Source of the DNA: Eledone cirrhosa
Lineage: Eukaryota > Mollusca > Cephalopoda > Octopoda > Eledonidae
Direction: 5' to 3'
Assembly: GCA_964016885.1 (NCBI GenBank)
Contig: OZ024740.1
Coordinates: forward strand, 206,642,191 to 206,706,190
DNA: 64,000 nt
Under the pieces are notes generated by a model, which saw only the letters and a program-made list of their open reading frames with translations, had not been told where the DNA came from and did no database searches. Each line of letters opens with the position of its first letter. Positions within the stretch are counted from its first letter, which is position 1. This document shows positions 1 to 11,154 of the stretch, one piece after another. The position numbers were made by a program, and so were the translations under genes.

Positions 1-2180
1 GTGAGAAAGTGTATGTATGTGAGAGGGTGAGAAAGTGTATGTATGTGAGAGGGAGAGAAAGTGTATGTATGTGAGAGGGAGAGAAAGTGTATGTATGTGA
101 GAGGGTGAGAAAGTGTATGTATGTGAGAGGGTGAGAAAGTGTATGTATGTGAGAGGGTGAGAAAGTGTATGTATGTGAGAGGGTGAGAAAGTGTATGTAT
201 GTGAGAGGGAGAGAAAGTGTATGTATGTGAGAGGGAGAGAAAGTGTATGTATGTGAGAGGGTGAGAAAGTATGTATGTGAGAGGGAGAGAAAGTGTATGT
301 ATGTGAGAGGGTGAGAAAGTGTATGTATGTGAGAGGGAGAGAAAGTGTATGTATGTGAGAGGGTGAGAAAGTGTATGTATGTGAGAGGGTGAGAAAGTGT
401 ATGTATGTGAGAGGGTGAGAAAGTGTATGTATGTGAGAGGGTGAGAAAGTGTATGTATGTGAGAGGGAGAGAAAGTGTATGTATGTGAGAGGGTGAGAAA
501 GTATGTATGTGAGAGGGTGAGAAAGTGTATGTATGTGAGAGGGAGAGAAAGTGTATGTATGTGAGAGGGTGAGAAAGTGTATGTATGTGAGAGGGAGAGA
601 AAGTGTATGTATGTGAGAGGGAGAGAAAGTGTATGTATGTGAGAGGGTGAGAAAGTGTATGTATGTGAGAGGGTGAGAAAGTGTATGTATGTGAGAGGGA
701 GAGAAAGTGTATGTATGTGAGAGGGTGAGAAAGTGTATGTATGTGAGAGGGAGAGAAAGTGTATGTATGTGAGAGGGTGAGAAAGTGTATGTATGTGAGA
801 GGGAGAGAAAGTGTATGTATGTGAGAGGGAGAGAAAGTATGTATGTGAGAGGGTGAGAAAGTGTATGTATGTGAGAGGGTGAGAAAGTGTATGTATGTGA
901 GAGGGAGAGAAAGTGTATGTATGTGAGAGGGTGAGAAAGTATGTATGTGAGAGGGAGAGAAAGTGTATGTATGTGAGAGGGTGAGAAAGTATGTATGTGA
1001 GAGGGTGAGAAAGTATGTATGTGAGAGGGAGAGAAAGTGTATGTATGTGAGAGGGTGAGAAAGTATGTATGTGAGAGGGAGAGAAAGTGTATGTATGTGA
1101 GAGGGAGAGAAAGTGTATGTATGTGAGAGGGAGAGAAAGTGTATGTATGTGAGAGGGAGAGAAAGTGTATGTATGTGAGAGGGTGAGAAAGTGTATGTAT
1201 GTGAGAGGGTGAGAAAGTGTATGTATGTGAGAGGGAGAGAAAGTGTATGTATGTGAGAGGGAGAGAAAGTGTATGTATGTGAGAGGGAGAGAAAGTGTAT
1301 GTATGTGAGAGGGAGAGAAAGTGTATGTATGTGAGAGGGTGAGAAAGTGTATGTATGTGAGAGGGTGAGAAAGTGTATGTATGTGAGAGGGAGAGAAAGT
1401 ATGTATGTGAGAGGGAGAGAAAGTATGTATGTGAGAGGGTGAGAAAGTGTATGTATGTGAGAGGGTGAGAAAGTGTATGTATGTGAGAGGGAGAGAAAGT
1501 GTATGTATGTGAGAGGGTGAGAAAGTATGTATGTGAGAGGGAGAGAAAGTGTATGTATGTGAGAGGGTGAGAAAGTATGTATGTGAGAGGGTGAGAAAGT
1601 ATGTATGTGAGAGGGAGAGAAAGTGTATGTATGTGAGAGGGTGAGAAAGTATGTATGTGAGAGGGAGAGAAAGTGTATGTATGTGAGAGGGAGAGAAAGT
1701 GTATGTATGTGAGAGGGAGAGAAAGTGTATGTATGTGAGAGGGAGAGAAAGTGTATGTATGTGAGAGGGTGAGAAAGTGTATGTATGTGAGAGGGTGAGA
1801 AAGTGTATGTATGTGAGAGGGAGAGAAAGTGTATGTATGTGAGAGGGAGAGAAAGTGTATGTATGTGAGAGGGAGAGAAAGTGTATGTATGTGAGAGGGA
1901 GAGAAAGTGTATGTATGTGAGAGGGTGAGAAAGTGTATGTATGTGAGAGGGTGAGAAAGTGTATGTATGTGAGAGGGAGAGAAAGTGTATGTATGTGAGA
2001 GGGTGAGAAAGTGTATGTATGTGAGAGGGTGAGAAAGTGTATGTATGTGAGAGGGAGAGAAAGTGTATGTATGTGAGAGGGTGAGAAAGTATGTATGTGA
2101 GAGGGTGAGAAAGTATGTATGTGAGAGGGTGAGAAAGTATGTATGTGAGAGGGAGAGAAAGTATGTATGTGAGAGGGAAA
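1..2180. repeat. 26/24-bp minisatellite array, about 84 copies
   Basis: Head-to-tail units begin gtgtatgtatgtgagaggg, followed by t or a and then gagaaa. Most units are 26 bp. A recurrent 24-bp form lacks one GT. The T/A choice at the variable site and the 24/26 choice form a readable barcode along the array. The array starts before the window and ends in degenerate units near 2180. The last few 24-bp units are a multiple of three, so a short pseudo-ORF (2063-2248, repeating VCERVRKY) runs out of the array; I do not consider it a gene. Confidence 0.97.
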
Positions 2181-2240
2181 GAGGGACAGAGAGTGTTTGT
2201 GCTATTAATATAACACTTGTTAATAATGAACATTCCAACA

Positions 2241-2600
2241 GACTGTGATGACATCATTCCTCAATGGAAGAACAGCAACCAAATTCTTGTTTATTCATCA
2301 TCATCATCATTGTTTTTATATCCATTTTTCCATGCTTGCATGGGTCCTTTGCAACACAGCATCTCTCCATACATCACACTCCTTTGTCATCTCCTCTGTG
2401 AGTCTCAGCAACTTGAGATCAGCTTTCACCACCTCTGCCCAGGTCTTTCTTGGTCTACCTTTACTGCAGCTTCCTTCCGCTGGAATTTCTTGGCACTTCT
2501 TCATCCAGTGATCATCATCCATGGACAGCCAGTTTTAAACTCCTCCATTATGGCCTGGAGAACTATGATGAATAGCAGAGGGATATTATTTAATGTAAGG
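2241..2600 (-). pseudogene. LINE reverse-transcriptase C-terminus and 3' tail relic
   Basis: On the minus strand, 2522-2316 reads KKCQEIPAEG, then GRPRKTWAEVVKADLKLL, then a Trp-containing end. This is the basic C-terminal tail typical of many animal non-LTR retrotransposon polyproteins. It continues into a 3' region (catgcaagcatggaaaaatg) and a short (GAT)n tail at 2299-2312. Only about 65 codons survive and no RT catalytic motif is present. A related C-terminus lies on the plus strand at 17554-17673. Confidence 0.75.
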
Positions 2601-2646
2601 ACATCAACTAAATTCTTGTCTATTATTTAATGCTCTTGAGAATATT

Positions 2647-2770
2647 GGAGTGGAGGATAAACTGCTTTACAGCATTTGTTCCTGCTCTGTACATTCTGAG
2701 TTCAAATCCTACTGAGGTCAATTTTGCCTTTCATCCTTGAGAGGCTGATAAAATAAAGTACAATATGTCC
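2647..2770 (+). mobile_element. tRNA-derived SINE copy (octopus OR-like), diverged
   Basis: A B-box-like stretch (ttctgagttcaaatcctac) leads into the family body: ttttgcctttcatccttgag, then gataaaataaagtac. The 3' ggccttgtgcc end is missing, so the copy is 3'-truncated or decayed. Confidence 0.75.
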
Positions 2771-2830
2771 AGACAATCTCACTGCAGTTCATGATTCATC
2801 ATTACCTGTCAGGGTGTGCAGTATAGCCCC

Positions 2831-3131
2831 CAGCTAGAAGGGGGCATGGCATAACTAGGAAAATGGATCTGTGGGCCTAGTATGTGCACGTCATAAGACT
2901 GTTTGATAAAGGCTGACCAAGTACTTAATAAAAGGGCTGACAGAGTGAAACAAAAGGATTGACTTAAGACTTATACAAAAGGCTGACCCAGGGATTATAC
3001 AAAAGGACTGACCTAGGGCTTATACAAAAGGGCTGACCTAGGGCTTATACAAAAGGGCTGAATTATGGCTTATACAAAAGGGCTGAATTAGGGCTTATAC
3101 AAAAGGGCTGAATTAGAACTTATACAAAAGC
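2831..3131. repeat. Dispersed repeat with internal ~24-bp tandem array
   Basis: From about 2875 the phrase ggctgacctagggcttatac plus a short A-rich spacer is repeated about nine times with decay (aaaaggctgacccagg, aaagggctgaattagg and so on). The leading part (tggatctgtgggcc, then gtttgataaaggctgacc) matches 61436-61525 (cggatttgtgggc, then ctcgaccagggctgatcc). The array therefore seems to have grown from the end of a dispersed element. Element class unknown. Confidence 0.7.
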
Positions 3132-3180
3132 AACAATTACTAGTCACAAACTATTTTCTTGTTCAAAAGTGCTAAACTCT

Positions 3181-3536
3181 TTATTAACCTGCCTGAAACT
3201 GTCCTAGTTTTATGAAACAACTATATATTTTAAAATGTTCATATTTATATTGATTTCTAATTTAAGCACAAGATCAGTAATGTTGACTAAACCAACCCCA
3301 GTACTTAACTGGTACTCTATTTTATTGATCCTAAAAAGATGAAAAGCAAATTTGACCATAGTGGAAATGTTCATACTTATATTAAAACCTTCCATTATAA
3401 ATTTATTTAAGAAAATTTTGTTAAGTAATGTCACAAACATCAATTTACTAATCAAAAGTTTATTAAATTCTTAAAATTTTCAAAATTAATTGATACACAT
3501 AGTATTTCATTAAAAATATGATAATAAAAGGGTTAA
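3181..3536 (+). mobile_element. TTAA-type MITE, family 2, split by a SINE
   Basis: The left part (3181-3251: ctgaaactgtcctag, ttttatgaaacaa) and right part (3384-3536: gtatttcattaaaaatatg, ending aaaagggttaa) align with the element at 49427-49670. The right end closes with AAAGGGTTAA, as expected for a TTAA-flanked piggyBac-like terminus. The left end is eroded. A SINE sits between the two halves. Confidence 0.65.
3252..3364 (-). mobile_element. SINE copy inserted into a MITE, with target-site duplication
   Basis: Minus-strand SINE (antisense landmarks: taagcacaagatcagtaatg, cccagtacttaactggtact, gatgaaaagcaaatttgacc). It is bounded by a 19-bp direct repeat, 3233-3251 and 3365-3383 (aaatgttcatatttatatt versus one C-for-T change). 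That is a normal L1-type target-site duplication. The 5' tRNA-like part is truncated. Confidence 0.85.
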
Positions 3537-4600
3537 CAGTTAATTCCAACTTAAAATAATAAATACTTGAATAATCAGAGTTTTACTCAAGAAACAGAAT
3601 TGGTAAATTTATAATTTAATTTGTTAGACTATAAATATTTCTTTTTCTTTTACATAACATTCTCAACAATAACAATTCTTATCTATTTACACAGAAATTC
3701 ATAAAGGACTAATACTAGTTTTCTGTCTTGAGGAGGAAAGCTAAAAAAAGAAGCCAACAGATATATTTGCTTCCCACAGCCATTGAAAATAGACAAAAGT
3801 AGCAGCTGTTAGTTGTTGGATTACACTAGATGTCTTGTTTGTAGATTAAGTAACTCTTGTTTATAGATTGTATAACAAACTGAGGATTTGGAATAAACAG
3901 CATCAGCCTTCAGGCTAAACAACCACAGATTAAAATTGAAAGCAGAATTTAACCTGATGAAAAGTGTATAATCATTACATATCATATAATCACTCACACA
4001 TGTATGCACATAAACATACACACACAGGTTGCCATTAAAACAAGAAGTTTTTTTTTATCAAGAGTACAAATTATTTTTAAAAGGCAATCACTCCAGCTTA
4101 ATAGGATAAATCATATACAGTTGAATAACCAGAGTTTTAATTATAAATGTCTATACTTATTAGAACGACAAAATACACTGATTTTATTCATAACTTTTTA
4201 AATGAGACAGAGTATGGAAAATGTCCCCGCTAACTCCTGTGAAATTCCATTTGTTCTACCAGAAGGTACTTTATCAGTCGTCCATTCTTATCAAATAAAA
4301 ATATTACAAATATTTTCCCATACACATTTGATAACTCAAATTATTATAGTGATAATTCATGTACTAAGATTTAAAAGACCTCCTCCAAAAAATAACAGCT
4401 GATTTTTAAAACCCCTCTTTTTTTATTGAGGCTGAAATGAGAGTATTTTGATTTTAAATCCCCTAAAGAAGTGCACTATCATTGCAATACTTTTGTACAC
4501 TCCTGAATAGATAACCTGAGGGAGTTTTTACATGAAGGGTGGAGAATTTTTTTAGTACCAAGGGTGAATTCCAAGTACACAGGAACCTGTTGGACACATA
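3537..4600. other. AT-rich sequence, nothing recognised
   Basis: Low-GC DNA with short T and A runs and no open frame over 70 codons. There are no repeat landmarks shared with the rest of the window and no recognisable exon. Confidence 0.6.
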
Positions 4601-4617
4601 TTTGTGCTAAGAAAAAT

Positions 4618-4806
4618 AATGAGCCTTCTTCTTTGCCAACTTATTCCTGGGAGGGTGATGAGGGCAGAGTCCTCCAACACTCCTTCCTGCAGGTCCTGTC
4701 AGAAGCAACCATCTCCAATTGATCTGGCTGGATTCCCAAGTGAGACCAGCTGAGCTCATGGATGTTATCCAACCATCTTGCTCAGGGTCTACTCCTGAGT
4801 CCCTTG
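4618..4806 (-). mobile_element. Retroposon 3' end, copy 1 (pairs with 36733-36890)
   Basis: The reverse complement reads ggttggataacatccatgag, then ttgcttctgacaggacctg, then ggaataagttggcaaagaag. It matches the plus strand at 36733-36890 almost throughout. The frame on this strand (GLTWESSQINWRWLL) may be the last coding segment of a LINE, but the family is not certain. This copy has only a short AAG tail. Confidence 0.7.
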
Positions 4807-4869
4807 TTGGTTGATTTTGCTCATAAAATCTGTTCAGCGATTCTTTCCTAAGATATTCTAATGACATGT

Positions 4870-5245
4870 TTGTAATATTGGAGCTGTAATCTCTTTACTT
4901 TTACAAATCCAGAGATTTGTAACTTATAGCAAATTACTGGTTTATCTTTCCATAGAAGTTTTTGGAGATTTTATCAGTGGACAATTGAATATTTGAATGT
5001 GGGGGAAATTTTACTGAATACTATTAAGAATAATTTCAGGAATGACTTTAGAGAGTTTTGAAGTACTGATTAAATGGCCCTTTGTGTTCTATCTTACACT
5101 GCATCATTGACAGAATGAACACTCAATCTACAGAGTTTCTTGTCACACATGTGTTCCCAGACTGGTGAGATTGATGTGGCTGATGTTTAGTTTAAACATG
5201 GTGGTTAATTTTTATAAGAAAAAATGTAGTAGTGGAGGAAGTACT
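4870..5245. other. Unassigned AT-rich spacer
   Basis: No open frame of note and no repeat landmark recognised. Confidence 0.5.
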
Positions 5246-5256
5246 AAGAAAGAGAA

Positions 5257-5266
5257 AGAGTTAGTG

Positions 5267-5311
<45 letters not shown>

Positions 5312-5314
5312 GAA

Positions 5315-5410
<96 letters not shown>
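5257..5410. repeat. (GA)n microsatellite
   Basis: About 150 bp of GA dinucleotides with a few AAA and GGA interruptions at the left, ending in (TGGG)3. Open frames on both strands (Arg-Glu and Ser-Leu repeats) are artefacts. Confidence 0.98.
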
Positions 5411-5412
<2 letters not shown>

Positions 5413-5689
5413 GTGGGTGGGTGGAAGGTTATAAAGTTGTAAATAGGGAACATTAATAATTGTAGTTGACAGTGGGGTACTGTACATCTGCCTAGCACCT
5501 TATTAGTTTGCAGTATCTGCCTCCCAATGGGTTGGTATAGTTAGTATGTACAAACTTTACTGTATTCCCTCAGTGCACATGGATGTTGCTAGCAATATGT
5601 TCTTTTGAATCATTATATAACTTATCTATTGCAATATTAGCACTTCCGTTAATGAGAAGCTCATTGATAAAACAAAATATCCTACTAAT

Positions 5690-5805
5690 TTGTCCAACCA
5701 TCATCACCATTCTTTTTAAGTCTGCTTTTTCATGTTGGTATGGGATGGACAAGGTTGTTTGAAGAAGTTTCTCTACAACCAGATACCCTTCCTGATGTCA
5801 ACACA
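5690..5805 (-). mobile_element. Retroposon 3'-tail fragment
   Basis: Antisense landmarks recur in many window copies: ccatcatcaccattcttttt, then tcatgttggtatgggatgg, then accagatacccttcctgatg. In sense orientation this is the aggaagggcat...ccagctgtagaa...gcatggaaaaatgg...(GAT)n tail. Confidence 0.6.
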
Positions 5806-5817
5806 TACATTATATGA

Positions 5818-5842
5818 CATATATATACATTATATAATATAG

Positions 5843-5898
<56 letters not shown>

Positions 5899-5965
5899 TA
5901 CACACATTATATGACGTATATACATTATCACACACACATATATATATATATGTGTCAACATATAC
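5818..5965. repeat. (TA)n / (CA)n compound microsatellite
   Basis: A pure TA core (about 5841-5887) is flanked by cacacacata blocks and repeated tatacattatatgacatata phrases. Confidence 0.95.
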
Positions 5966-6039
5966 ATTATATGCCATATATATACATCTGATGTTCAATG
6001 AACTGCTATGCTGTGAGACATAAATCAATGTCACCACAT

Positions 6040-6700
6040 ACTTTTTATATTAAACATGAAGATGTTCACAGTGACTGATGCATGCATCCTTACAGGAATG
6101 TGATCAACTTTTGGTATTTGATAGATTTTCAGAACATTCTGGGTGGACACTCAAAGGTGGAGGTTTTGAATAAACATTTCACCATAAATATTTTTAAATC
6201 TGAGGGTACACCATTGAAAAGCAGGGGAACAGTTCCATTCAGTTCATTCCTTACACTTTCCATCAGATGGCTACATCTGGAACAGTTAGACTGAAACGGG
6301 GATGGCTACATCTGGAACAGTTACACTGAAACAAGGATGATTACATTTAAACTACATTGTAATAACATTGCTTATAAGGTAATTAATGTCACTTTCTCTC
6401 ACTTGTTCACAGCTGACAGAAGACTAACAGATTCACACATATTTATGTACATCTTATGTAATTAGAAGCATGAAATTTAATAAGGTATAACATTGATTAT
6501 TTTCCAGTTGATTAACAATCATTATAATGATTGAGAGATTACAATATTATTAATGTATACAAATGACATCCCCTTCTACACAGACATGTCTATAAAGTAG
6601 AGTGGAAGTGAATGAAACTTTGAATTTAATAACTAATTAGCAGCCATCCAAAGATTAAATATACTCATAATTAACTCTTAACATTCTATACCACATGATT
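6040..6700. other. Unassigned sequence with a short direct duplication
   Basis: Mostly unrecognised AT-rich DNA. At 6263-6335 a 36-bp phrase (gatggctacatctggaacag, then tta and ctgaaac) occurs twice in tandem. Similar wording occurs at 33310-33340. No gene seen. Confidence 0.5.
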
Positions 6701-6745
6701 CCTTGCTGGCAGGGAAAGCGGACATTAAAACGATGATGATACTAT
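6700..6745 (+). mobile_element. Retroposon 3'-tail stub
   Basis: ctggcagggaaagcggacat, followed by taaaacgatgatgat, is the terminal part of the common retroposon tail. Confidence 0.5.
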
Positions 6746-6796
6746 ATTAACAAGGTATCCTTGATAAGTCGAAAACAGCGATAAAACTGCATCGTA

Positions 6797-7013
6797 TTAA
6801 CCCTTTAGCATTTAAACCGGCTGCACCCGGTCAGAATTCTTTCTCATTTTTCAAACCAGCTGTAACCAATATTAAGATATCGTTGTCAAAATAAACAATA
6901 ACATCATAAAAATCTTGTAGACTTGAGATGATGTGAGATAATTATGTAAGATAAAGCCTTTACCATGAATTTACAATAGTAAATATAAAGTAATGAAAAT
7001 ACTAAAGGGTTAA
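6797..7013. mobile_element. TTAA MITE, family 1, copy A (217 bp)
   Basis: It begins TTAACCCTTTAGCATTTAAA and ends ACTAAAGGGTTAA, so the ends are inverted repeats and the element sits between TTAA sites. This is the signature of piggyBac-type insertion (TTAA target, CCC... terminus). The interior is non-coding and shared with copies at 13022, 17052 and 34742 (gatattatgtgagataatta, gataaagcctttacca). It presumably depends on a transposase made elsewhere. Confidence 0.88.
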
Positions 7014-7300
7014 AAATTAAAGTCATATACAGCATTTTCACAACATTCTGTCCCCTAGCAAAGATACCATAAAGATTTTGAATTAACAAACCCTATTTTT
7101 AGATATTTTCTGCTAAATCATTACAGGATGTTAAGAGTTAAGATTGTCATTATTCATTTAACAGCAGACTAAGAGGAAAGTAAGAAACCTCAATAGTTTA
7201 AATAGTTTTGGTAGTAAATTGGCAAAGTCATTACAGTGTAAGAAAGACTGCCTTGTAGCATTTCTTCTGAATGAGTGCTTGAGTTGAAAACTTGCTGAAG
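7014..7300. other. Unassigned spacer
   Basis: No repeat landmark and no coding signal recognised. Confidence 0.5.
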
Positions 7301-7307
7301 TCAACAT

Positions 7308-7454
7308 AACCTTTCACCCCTTTTGGGGCTCATTATATAACCTTTCACCCCTTCTGGGGCTCATTGACTTTGCCTTTCATCCTTACGGGGGTCGATAAAA
7401 TAAAGTACCAGTAATGCACTGGGTAATTGCTGGCCTTGTGCCTAAAGTAGAAAC
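7308..7454 (+). mobile_element. SINE 3' half with a 31-bp tandem duplication in front
   Basis: The phrase aacctttcaccccttttggg, then gctcatta, occurs twice (7308 and 7339). It is followed by tttgcctttcatccttacgg, taaaataaagtaccagtaat and ggccttgtgcctaaagtaga. The tRNA-like head is missing. Confidence 0.8.
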
Positions 7455-7465
7455 AATTAATTAAT

Positions 7466-7570
7466 GTGCCAGTTAAGGGATGGTGGACTGGCAGAATTAT
7501 TACAATATTTGTTCCAGTTGTGTCTTGTGAGTTCAATTCCCACATTCTGTCACGAATTGAGACTAGCAGA
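7466..7570 (+). mobile_element. tRNA-like SINE head fragment
   Basis: An A-box-like tggtggactggcagaatta and B-box-like gtgagttcaattcccac lie 45 bp apart and are followed by cacgaattgagactagcag. The family body is absent. Confidence 0.5.
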
Positions 7571-7639
7571 TAACAACAATGAAAAGAAAAATACTTTCTT
7601 TGGTCATATTTTGAAAAAAAAAAAATCACTTTTTATCAT

Positions 7640-7660
7640 TGGGGGGAGGGGGGGGGGGTA
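7640..7660. repeat. Poly(G) tract
   Basis: Six G, one A, then about eleven G. Together with the preceding poly(A) (7614-7625) it is a candidate G-quadruplex. It is also a place where sequencing errors are likely. Confidence 0.9.
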
Positions 7661-7664
7661 ATCA

Positions 7665-7855
7665 TGAGAAGTGCAGGTATGGCTAAAGTATTTAAGAAGT
7701 TGCTCCAAAACCCACAGTTTCAGATTTAATCGCTTTGCATGGAACCTTTCACTAACTCCAGACTGACCAATGCCTTGTGAGTGAATTTGACAGATGGAAA
7801 CTGTAAAGAAGCCCATTGTATGTGTTTGTATGTATGTGTATTTGTAAACATTGTC
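7665..7855 (+). mobile_element. tRNA-derived SINE of a second family
   Basis: gtgcaggtatggctaaagta, then gttgctccaaaacccac, then gccttgtgagtgaatttgac, then agatggaaactgtaaagaag. It shares structure with the copy at 34205-34358. It leads into the (TG)n-rich tail. Confidence 0.65.
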
Positions 7856-7878
7856 GATATAGCAATTGGCATACAAAC

Positions 7879-7883
<5 letters not shown>

Positions 7884-7940
<57 letters not shown>
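7884..7940. repeat. (GT)n microsatellite
   Basis: About 28 uninterrupted GT units directly after the SINE at 7665-7855, consistent with a microsatellite seeded by the SINE tail. Confidence 0.97.
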
Positions 7941-8055
7941 ATATGTCAGCTATCATGAACGCCACATTGACACAGTTTACAAAAATCTGCAGTGACAGTT
8001 GCTTATATTTCAAATAAACAATGTTTGACAGATTACGGTTGAACAAACGTTAATG

Positions 8056-10936
8056 GCATATATACTTAGGATGGGTTATGGGTTGGTATCAGGAAGGGCA
8101 TACAGTCATATAGCATACTTAGGATGGGTTATGGGTTGGTATACAGTCATATAGCATACTTAGGATGGGTTATGGGTTGGTATACAGTCATATAGCATAC
8201 TTAGAATGGGTTATGGGTTGGTATCAGGAAGGGCATACAGTCATATAGCATACTTAGGATGGGTTATGGGTTGGTATACAGTCATATAGCATACTTAGAA
8301 TGGGTTATGGGTTGGTATGAGGAAGGGCATACAGTCATATAGCATACTTAGGATGGGTTATGGGTTGGTATGAGGAAGGGCATACAGTCATATAGCATAC
8401 TTAGGATGGGTTATGGGTTGGTATCAGGAAGGGCATACAGTCATATAGCATACTTAGAATGGGTTATGGGTTGGTATGAGGAAGGGCATACAGTCATATA
8501 GCATACTTAGGATGGGTTATGGGTTGGTATCAGGAAGGGCATACAGTCATATAGCATACTTAGAATGGGTTATGGGTTGGTATGAGGAAGGGCATACAGT
8601 CATATAGCATACTTAGGATGGGTTATGGGTTGGTATCAGGAAGGGCATACAGTCATATAGCATACTTAGAATGGGTTATGGGTTGGTATGAGGAAGGGCA
8701 TACAGTCATATAGCATACTTAGGATGGGTTATGGGTTGGTATGAGGAAGGGCATACAGTCATATAGCATACTTAGGATGGGTTATGGGTTGGTATCAGGA
8801 AGGGCATACAGTCATATAGCATACTTAGAATGGGTTATGGGTTGGTATCAGGAAGGGCATACAGTCATATAGCATACTTAGAATGGGTTATGGGTTGGTA
8901 TCAGGAAGGGCATACAGTTATATAGCATACTTAGAATGGGTTATGGGTTGGTATGAGGAAGGGCATACAGTCATATAGCATACTTAGAATGGGTTATGGG
9001 TTGGTATGAGGAAGAGCATACAGTCATATAGCATACTTAGAATGGGTTATGGGTTGGTATCAGGAAGAGCATACAGTCATATAGCATACTTAGAATGGGT
9101 TATGGGTTGGTATCAGGAAGGGCATACAGTCATATAGCATACTTAGAATGGGTTATGGGTTGGTATGAGGAAGAGCATACAGTCATATAGCATACTTAGA
9201 ATGGGTTATGGGTTGGTATGAGGAAGAGCATACAGTCATATAGCATACTTAGAATGGGTTATGGGTTGGTATCAGGAAGGGCATACAGTCATATAGCATA
9301 CTTAGAATGGGTTATGGGTTGGTATGAGGAAGGGCATACAGTCATATAGCATACTTAGGATGGGTTATGGGTTGGTATCAGGAAGGGCATACAGTCATAT
9401 AGCATACTTAGAATGGGTTATGGGTTGGTATCAGGAAGAGCATACAGTCATATAGCATACTTAGAATGGGTTATGGGTTGGTATCAGGAAGGGCATACAG
9501 TCATATAGCATACTTAGAATGGGTTATGGGTTGGTATGAGGAAGAGCATACAGTCATATAGCATACTTAGGATGGGTTATGGGTTGGTATCAGGAAGGGC
9601 ATACAGTCATATAGCATACTTAGGATGGGTTATGGGTTGGTATCAGGAAGGGCATACAGTCATATAGCATACTTAGAATGGGTTATGGGTTGGTATGAGG
9701 AAGGGCATACAGTCATATAGCATACTTAGGATGGGTTATGGGTTGGTATCAGGAAGGGCATACAGTCATATAGCATACTTAGAATGGGTTATGGGTTGGT
9801 ATGAGGAAGGGCATACAGTCATATAGCATACTTAGGATGGGTTATGGGTTGGTATCAGGAAGAGCATACAGTCATATAGCATACTTAGAATGGGTTATGG
9901 GTTGGTATGAGGAAGGGCATACAGTCATATAGCATACTTAGGATGGGTTATGGGTTGGTATCAGGAAGGGCATACAGTCATATAGCATACTTAGAATGGG
10001 TTATGGGTTGGTATCAGGAAGGGCATACAGTCATATAGCATACTTAGAATGGGTTATGGGTTGGTATGAGGAAGGGCATACAGTTATATAGCATACTTAG
10101 AATGGGTTATGGGTTGGTATGAGGAAGGGCATACAGTCATATAGCATACTTAGAATGGGTTATGGGTTGGTATCAGGAAGGGCATACAGTCATATAGCAT
10201 ACTTAGAATGGGTTATGGGTTGGTATGAGGAAGGGCATACAGTCATATAGCATACTTAGGATGGGTTATGGGTTGGTATCAGGAAGGGCATACAGTCATA
10301 TAGCATACTTAGAATGGGTTATGGGTTGGTATGAGGAAGAGCATACAGTCATATAGCATACTTAGAATGGGTTATGGGTTGGTATGAGGAAGGGCATACA
10401 GTCATATAGCATACTTAGAATGGGTTATGGGTTGGTATGAGGAAGAGCATACAGTCATATAGCATACTTAGAATGGGTTATGGGTTGGTATGAGGAAGGG
10501 CATACAGTCATATAGCATACTTAGAATGGGTTATGGGTTGGTATCAGGAAGGGCATACAGTCATATAGCATACTTAGAATGGGTTATGGGTTGGTATGAG
10601 GAAGAGCATACAGTCATATAGCATACTTAGGATGGGTTATGGGTTGGTATGAGGAAGGGCATACAGTCATATAGCATACTTAGAATGGGTTATGGGTTGG
10701 TATGAGGAAGAGCATAGTCATATAGCATACTTAGAATGGGTTATGGGTTGGTATGAGGAAGGGCATACAGTCATATAGCATACTTAGGATGGGTTATGGG
10801 TTGGTATGAGGAAGGGCATACAGTCATATAGCATACTTAGGATGGGTTATGGGTTGGTATGAGGAAGGGCATACAGTCATATAGCATACTTAGAATGGGT
10901 TATGGGTTGGTATGAGGAAGAGCATACAGTCATATA
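8056..10936. repeat. 53-bp minisatellite array, about 54 copies
   Basis: Units read catacagtcatatagcatac, then ttaggatgggttatgggttg, then gtatcaggaaggg. Early copies include 41-bp forms lacking the caggaagggcat block. Variable sites are ttaggatgg/ttagaatgg, gtatcagg/gtatgagg and aagggcat/aagagcat. The unit contains ggttatgggttggtatcagg and aagggcatacag, which resemble the 3' region of window retroposons. A retroposon-like tail follows directly at 10937-11030. Confidence 0.97.
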
Positions 10937-11045
10937 AAAAATAAAAAAACCTGCTCGGAAAAAACTTTCATCCAGCCCATACAAGCATATAAAAATGATA
11001 ATGATGATGATGATGATGATGATGAGGAAGAGGAAGAGGAAGAAT
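10937..11045 (+). mobile_element. Retroposon 3' tail with (GAT)n and (GAGGAA)n
   Basis: actttcatccagcccataca, then agcatataaaaatgataatg, then a (GAT)n run and gaggaagaggaagaggaag. This is the normal ending of the retroposon whose upstream part resembles the adjoining 53-bp unit. Confidence 0.7.
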
Positions 11046-11154
11046 TGCTACTTTGTCAAATCCAGAGAGGAAACAGTAAATCCTGTAAATGTTAGGTGTG
11101 GAATAAATCTTGAAACATAAAACTTAGTTTATTGTTTGATGCACTGTAACATAA

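Noticed and set aside
1..2180. CRISPR-like array (regular repeat and spacer).
   Set aside because: No unique spacers; variants are single substitutions in a contiguous tandem repeat, and the DNA is animal.
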